Shown piece after piece: positions 31,584 through 34,403 of a stretch of 34,403 nt of DNA. The stretch lies in NCBI GenBank assembly GCA_035269105.1, contig DATFJP010000315.1, positions 1-34,403 on the forward strand, written 5' to 3'. This DNA comes from JAQYVZ01 sp035269105. Lineage in GTDB: Bacteria; Desulfobacterota; Desulfuromonadia; Desulfuromonadales; BM103. The position numbers were made by a program, and so were the translations under genes. The first letter of the stretch is position 1; each line of letters opens with the position of its first letter. The notes under the pieces were generated by a model, which saw only the letters and a list, made by a program, of their open reading frames with translations, did no database searches and was not told where the DNA came from.

Positions 31584-33251
31584 CTATTCTTCGCTCTTGC
31601 GCATTAATATGATGATCGGCACCAGACCGGTCAGCAGCAAAGTCAATGCCGGCAGGGAAGCCCTCTCCCACTCTCCCTCCGAGGTCAACTCAAAGATTTT
31701 GACCGCCAGAGTATCCCAGCCGAACGGCCGGGTCATCAAAGTAATGGGCATTTCTTTCATGACATCAACGAACACCAGGGTGAAGGCGGTCAGCAACCCG
31801 CCGCGCAGCATTGGCAAGTGAATTTTCGCCAGCAGGTGCAGACCACGATACCCGGCGAGGCGGGCGGCTTCGTCGATGCTCGGCGTGACCCGGTGCATGG
31901 CTCCGTCGACGGCCTTGAAACCGGCCGCCAGGAAACGCACCAGGTAGGCAAGCAGCATGATCAGCAGGGTGCCTTGCAGAAGCTGACCGACTTCGAAACC
32001 GAGCAGGTTCCGGCAGAAGTCGATCAGAACATTGTCGAGCAGCGCGACCGGGATGAAAATGCCAACGGCAAGCACGGTCCCGGGCAGCGCATAACCAAGA
32101 TTGGCAATCCGTACCAAAAAACGGGTGGCGGCATCAGGATGGCGTCGCGAGGTATAGGCCAGCAAAATGGCGCAGCAGCAGGTCAGAAAGGCAGCACTTC
32201 CTGCAAGCAGCACCGTATGGCCGACCAGATCAAGGTAGCGGCTTGTGAATTCCTTCTGGAAAGCACCCAAACTCCAGTAGCAGAGCTGCATCAGCGGCAG
32301 CAGGAAAGCCACAGTGAGTACGGCAAAGGCATAACCGCAGGCACCCCAGCGTAGCCATCCCTGGAGCAGAATCCGTTCCCCGGCAGCACTCTGTCGCCCC
32401 TCGGTGAATCGCATCCGTGAACGCAGCCGCTGCTCGACAAGGAGGATGATGAATACCAGCAGTACCAGGCAAGAAGCAAGCTGGGCGGCGGCCGGCAGCG
32501 AAAAGAAGCCGAACCAGGCTTTGTAAATCGCAGTCGTAAAGGTGTCGAAATTGAAAATGGAGACCGCGCCGAAATCAGCCAGAGCTTCCATAATGACCAG
32601 CAGAGTGCCGCCGGCGACCCAGGGCCGCGCCATTGGCAGGATCACCAGGAAAAAAGCCCGCCACGGACTGCAGCCGAGCGATTCTGCGGCTTCGAGCATG
32701 CGCTTTCCCTGAGTCGCGAAAGCGTTGCGGCTGAGCAGGTAGACGTAGGGGTAGAGCGCCAGGGTCAGAATCGCAATGACTCCACCGGTTGAGCGAATAT
32801 CTGGAAACCAGCGGCTGCTGCCGAACCAGTCACGCAACAGGCCTTGTACCGGGCCGGCATAATCGAACAGACCCAGACTGACAAAAGCCAGCACATAAGC
32901 AGGCATGGCAAGCGGCAGCAGCAATGCCCATGAGAAAATCGCCCGACCGGGAAATTCGCAGATAGCCGTCAGCCAGGCGAGACTGACACCGAGCAGCAGC
33001 GTGCCACAGGCAACCCCGACGACCAGCCAGAAGGTGTTGCGCAAAAGCCCGCCAAGCTGAGTTTCGCTCAGGTGCCGCCAGATATCCGGGGCTGGCTGGA
33101 ACCAGGAAACCATCACGACAGTCAGGGGGATGATGACCAGCAGGGCGATGACCAGTGTTGCCAGGCGCCAGCCATCATAGAACTGTCTGCGAAAAAAAGA
33201 CGGGACGACGCCACGGGCGGGCGCCGTCCCACTCAATCCATGCTTGAACAC
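31584..33251 (-). CDS. fbpB: ferric iron ABC transporter permease FbpB (fused double permease)
   Basis: A 555-aa inner-membrane protein with two consecutive binding-protein-dependent transport domains of about six helices each. Coupling loops appear as EAAESLGCSPWRAFFLVILPMARP in the first half and DEAARLAGYRGLHLLAKIHLPMLRG in the second (each shown only in part here). This duplicated layout is standard for FbpB. The start is a GTG with a GGAAGG site 7 bases upstream; the nearby ATG is out of frame. It lies 29 bases after fbpA. Confidence 0.93.
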   Translation of the reverse strand: MFKHGLSGTAPARGVVPSFFRRQFYDGWRLATLVIALLVIIPLTVVMVSWFQPAPDIWRHLSETQLGGLLRNTFWLVVGVACGTLLLGVSLAWLTAICEFPGRAIFSWALLLPLAMPAYVLAFVSLGLFDYAGPVQGLLRDWFGSSRWFPDIRSTGGVIAILTLALYPYVYLLSRNAFATQGKRMLEAAESLGCSPWRAFFLVILPMARPWVAGGTLLVIMEALADFGAVSIFNFDTFTTAIYKAWFGFFSLPAAAQLASCLVLLVFIILLVEQRLRSRMRFTEGRQSAAGERILLQGWLRWGACGYAFAVLTVAFLLPLMQLCYWSLGAFQKEFTSRYLDLVGHTVLLAGSAAFLTCCCAILLAYTSRRHPDAATRFLVRIANLGYALPGTVLAVGIFIPVALLDNVLIDFCRNLLGFEVGQLLQGTLLIMLLAYLVRFLAAGFKAVDGAMHRVTPSIDEAARLAGYRGLHLLAKIHLPMLRGGLLTAFTLVFVDVMKEMPITLMTRPFGWDTLAVKIFELTSEGEWERASLPALTLLLTGLVPIIILMRKSEE

Positions 33252-33280
33252 TCGAGAGCCTTCCTGACCGTGGGGTAAGC

Positions 33281-34294
33281 TTACCGGTAACCGGCCCTGT
33301 CCATGAGACGGATAGCCTGCCCTTGCCGTTCTCCCGCCTGAATCAGGTTGAACGGACTTGGGGTAAATGTTCCCCAGGCTGCAACTTCGGGATTTGGCGC
33401 GACCCTGGGGTTGACCGGGTATTCAAGGTTGGCATCGGCAAAGAGATTTTGAGCCTTCTCACTGGAAAGCCATTCGAGAAACCTGATGGCCGCTTCAGAA
33501 TTCGTCGCATACCTGGTGACCCCGGCGCCTGAAACATTGACATGCACTCCACTGTCCGCCTGCTCCTGGTTGGGCCAGAACAGCGCCAGTTTCAGGTCGG
33601 GGTTTTCACGCAACAGGCGACCGTAGTAATAGGTATTGACGATACCGACATCGCCCTGCCCGGCGACGATCGCCTCCATCGTCCTGGTGTCGTTGGAGAA
33701 AGGCGCGGTGGCCAGATTATCAACCCAGGACCGGACAATCCGCTCGGTCTTCTCTTCTCCGTATTCGGCGATCATCATCGCCACCAGCGACTGGTTGTAA
33801 ACCTTCTGCGAAGTGCGCAGCACCAGACGGCCCTTCCAGACATCATCGCCGAGGGCCGCGTAGGTTGAGAGCTGTTCGGGCTGCACACGCTCCGTGCTGT
33901 AGACAATGGTCCGGGCGCGCAGCGAAAGACCGAACCAGCGGTTTTGATCGTCGCGAAGGTTGGCCGGTACATTCTCCTGCAGGATTTCTGAATCGACGGG
34001 CTGCAGCAGGCCTTCGCTGGCGGCATGCCAGAGGTTTCCCGCATCGACGGTGATCAGCAGGTCGGCGGGCGTATTTTTGCCTTCGGCCTTGAGCCGCTGC
34101 AGCAGGGGACCCGCTTTATCGGTAATGTATTTGATCTCGACCCCGGTCTGCTTGGTGTAAGCCTCGAAGAGCGGCTGGATCAAGTGCTCTTTGCGGGCAG
34201 AGTAGACCACCAGTTCGTCGGCAAAAGCCGGTGCGGTGAAAATGCAGGTGATGCCTATGGCGGCGAGCAGAACGACAGAACTTACAGCTTTCAT
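33281..34294 (-). CDS. fbpA: ferric iron ABC transporter periplasmic binding protein FbpA
   Basis: A 337-aa iron-binding protein. The signal peptide ends at APAFA-D (about residue 25), and the mature protein starts ELVVYSARKEHLIQPLFEAY, the family opening. The Fe3+-binding tyrosines are in NTYYYGRLL. Other signatures are KAGPLLQRLKAEG, DVWKGRLVLRTS and LFADANLEYPVNP. The frame runs to a TTG at 34333, but the ATG at 34294 has an AGGAG site and starts the signal peptide. It is the first gene of fbpABC, which moves ferric iron from the periplasm to the cytoplasm. Confidence 0.94.
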   Translation of the reverse strand: MKAVSSVVLLAAIGITCIFTAPAFADELVVYSARKEHLIQPLFEAYTKQTGVEIKYITDKAGPLLQRLKAEGKNTPADLLITVDAGNLWHAASEGLLQPVDSEILQENVPANLRDDQNRWFGLSLRARTIVYSTERVQPEQLSTYAALGDDVWKGRLVLRTSQKVYNQSLVAMMIAEYGEEKTERIVRSWVDNLATAPFSNDTRTMEAIVAGQGDVGIVNTYYYGRLLRENPDLKLALFWPNQEQADSGVHVNVSGAGVTRYATNSEAAIRFLEWLSSEKAQNLFADANLEYPVNPRVAPNPEVAAWGTFTPSPFNLIQAGERQGQAIRLMDRAGYR

Positions 34295-34339
34295 TGATAC
34301 GACTCCTGACATTGATTTTGGTGAAACATTCAAGTTGGC

Positions 34340-34366
34340 TTTGCCTGCGGCCTGCCCACAGGCAAA
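34340..34366. promoter_or_regulatory. stem-loop in the fbpA leader region
   Basis: TTTGCCTG (34340-34347) and CAGGCAAA (34359-34366) form a perfect 8-bp stem with an 11-base loop, about 46 bases upstream of the fbpA start. It may lie in the 5' leader. No T-run follows on the minus strand, so it is not an obvious terminator of an upstream gene. Confidence 0.4.
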
Positions 34367-34403
34367 CGGATGCTCCCGGACCGATAAAAAACGAAATATT
34401 GCA

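Overview
The window reads as about 34 kb of a Gram-negative, anaerobe-type chromosome. The gene set (a GsuK-like RCK potassium channel, a DUF362 plus polyferredoxin pair, a Tct tripartite transporter with a CitA/CitB-type sensor pair, DUF1540, YceI, KatG with a PerR-type regulator) and the GC-rich base use suggest a deltaproteobacterium of the Desulfuromonas/Geobacter group. That placement is inference from gene content; no rRNA or other phylogenetic marker is present.

Layout, left to right. (a) 1-2299: a possible remnant of an ADP-ribosylglycohydrolase gene at the edge, then a VOC/extradiol-type protein and a periplasmic YceI protein on the minus strand, divergent from a LysR regulator. (b) 2300-3001: no gene, but a 167-bp MITE-like palindromic element. 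(c) 3002-6651: a MltD-like lytic transglycosylase, then a translationally coupled DUF362 / membrane polyferredoxin pair. (d) 6654-7884: msrA enclosed by two direct copies of a dispersed repeat of about 187 bp; a third, truncated copy lies at 26127-26178. (e) 8055-9755: an RCK potassium channel. (f) 9799-14472, minus: a complete branched-chain-type amino acid ABC operon (binding protein, two permeases, two ATPases). (g) 14632-20281: a CitA/CitB-type two-component system divergent from tctCBA. (h) 20547-22743, minus: lipoprotein, MacB-like permease and ATPase, coupled by ATGA overlaps. (i) 22959-23720, minus: a yybP-ykoY manganese riboswitch in front of an internally deleted htpX, followed by a 71-aa unknown gene. 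(j) 24037-26130: an APC permease fused to an EIIA-like domain and an RCK_C-like domain. (k) 26668-27170: two small cysteine-rich proteins. (l) 27491-30272, minus: katG and a PerR-type Fur-family regulator. (m) 30492-34294, minus: an FbpABC ferric iron transporter.

Functionally the window is dominated by solute uptake (amino acids, tricarboxylates, ferric iron, K+), oxidative stress defence (MsrA, KatG, PerR) and envelope functions. Two binding-protein genes (livK-type and tctC) are each followed by a strong intercistronic hairpin, which would fit excess production of the binding protein. The most notable items are the Mn riboswitch leading into a gutted protease gene, the OB-fold lipoprotein/MacB-like operon with paired cysteines, the internally duplicated polyferredoxin with its DUF362 partner, the three-domain permease, and two families of structured dispersed repeats. 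No CRISPR array, tRNA, rRNA, integrase or transposase gene was recognised.
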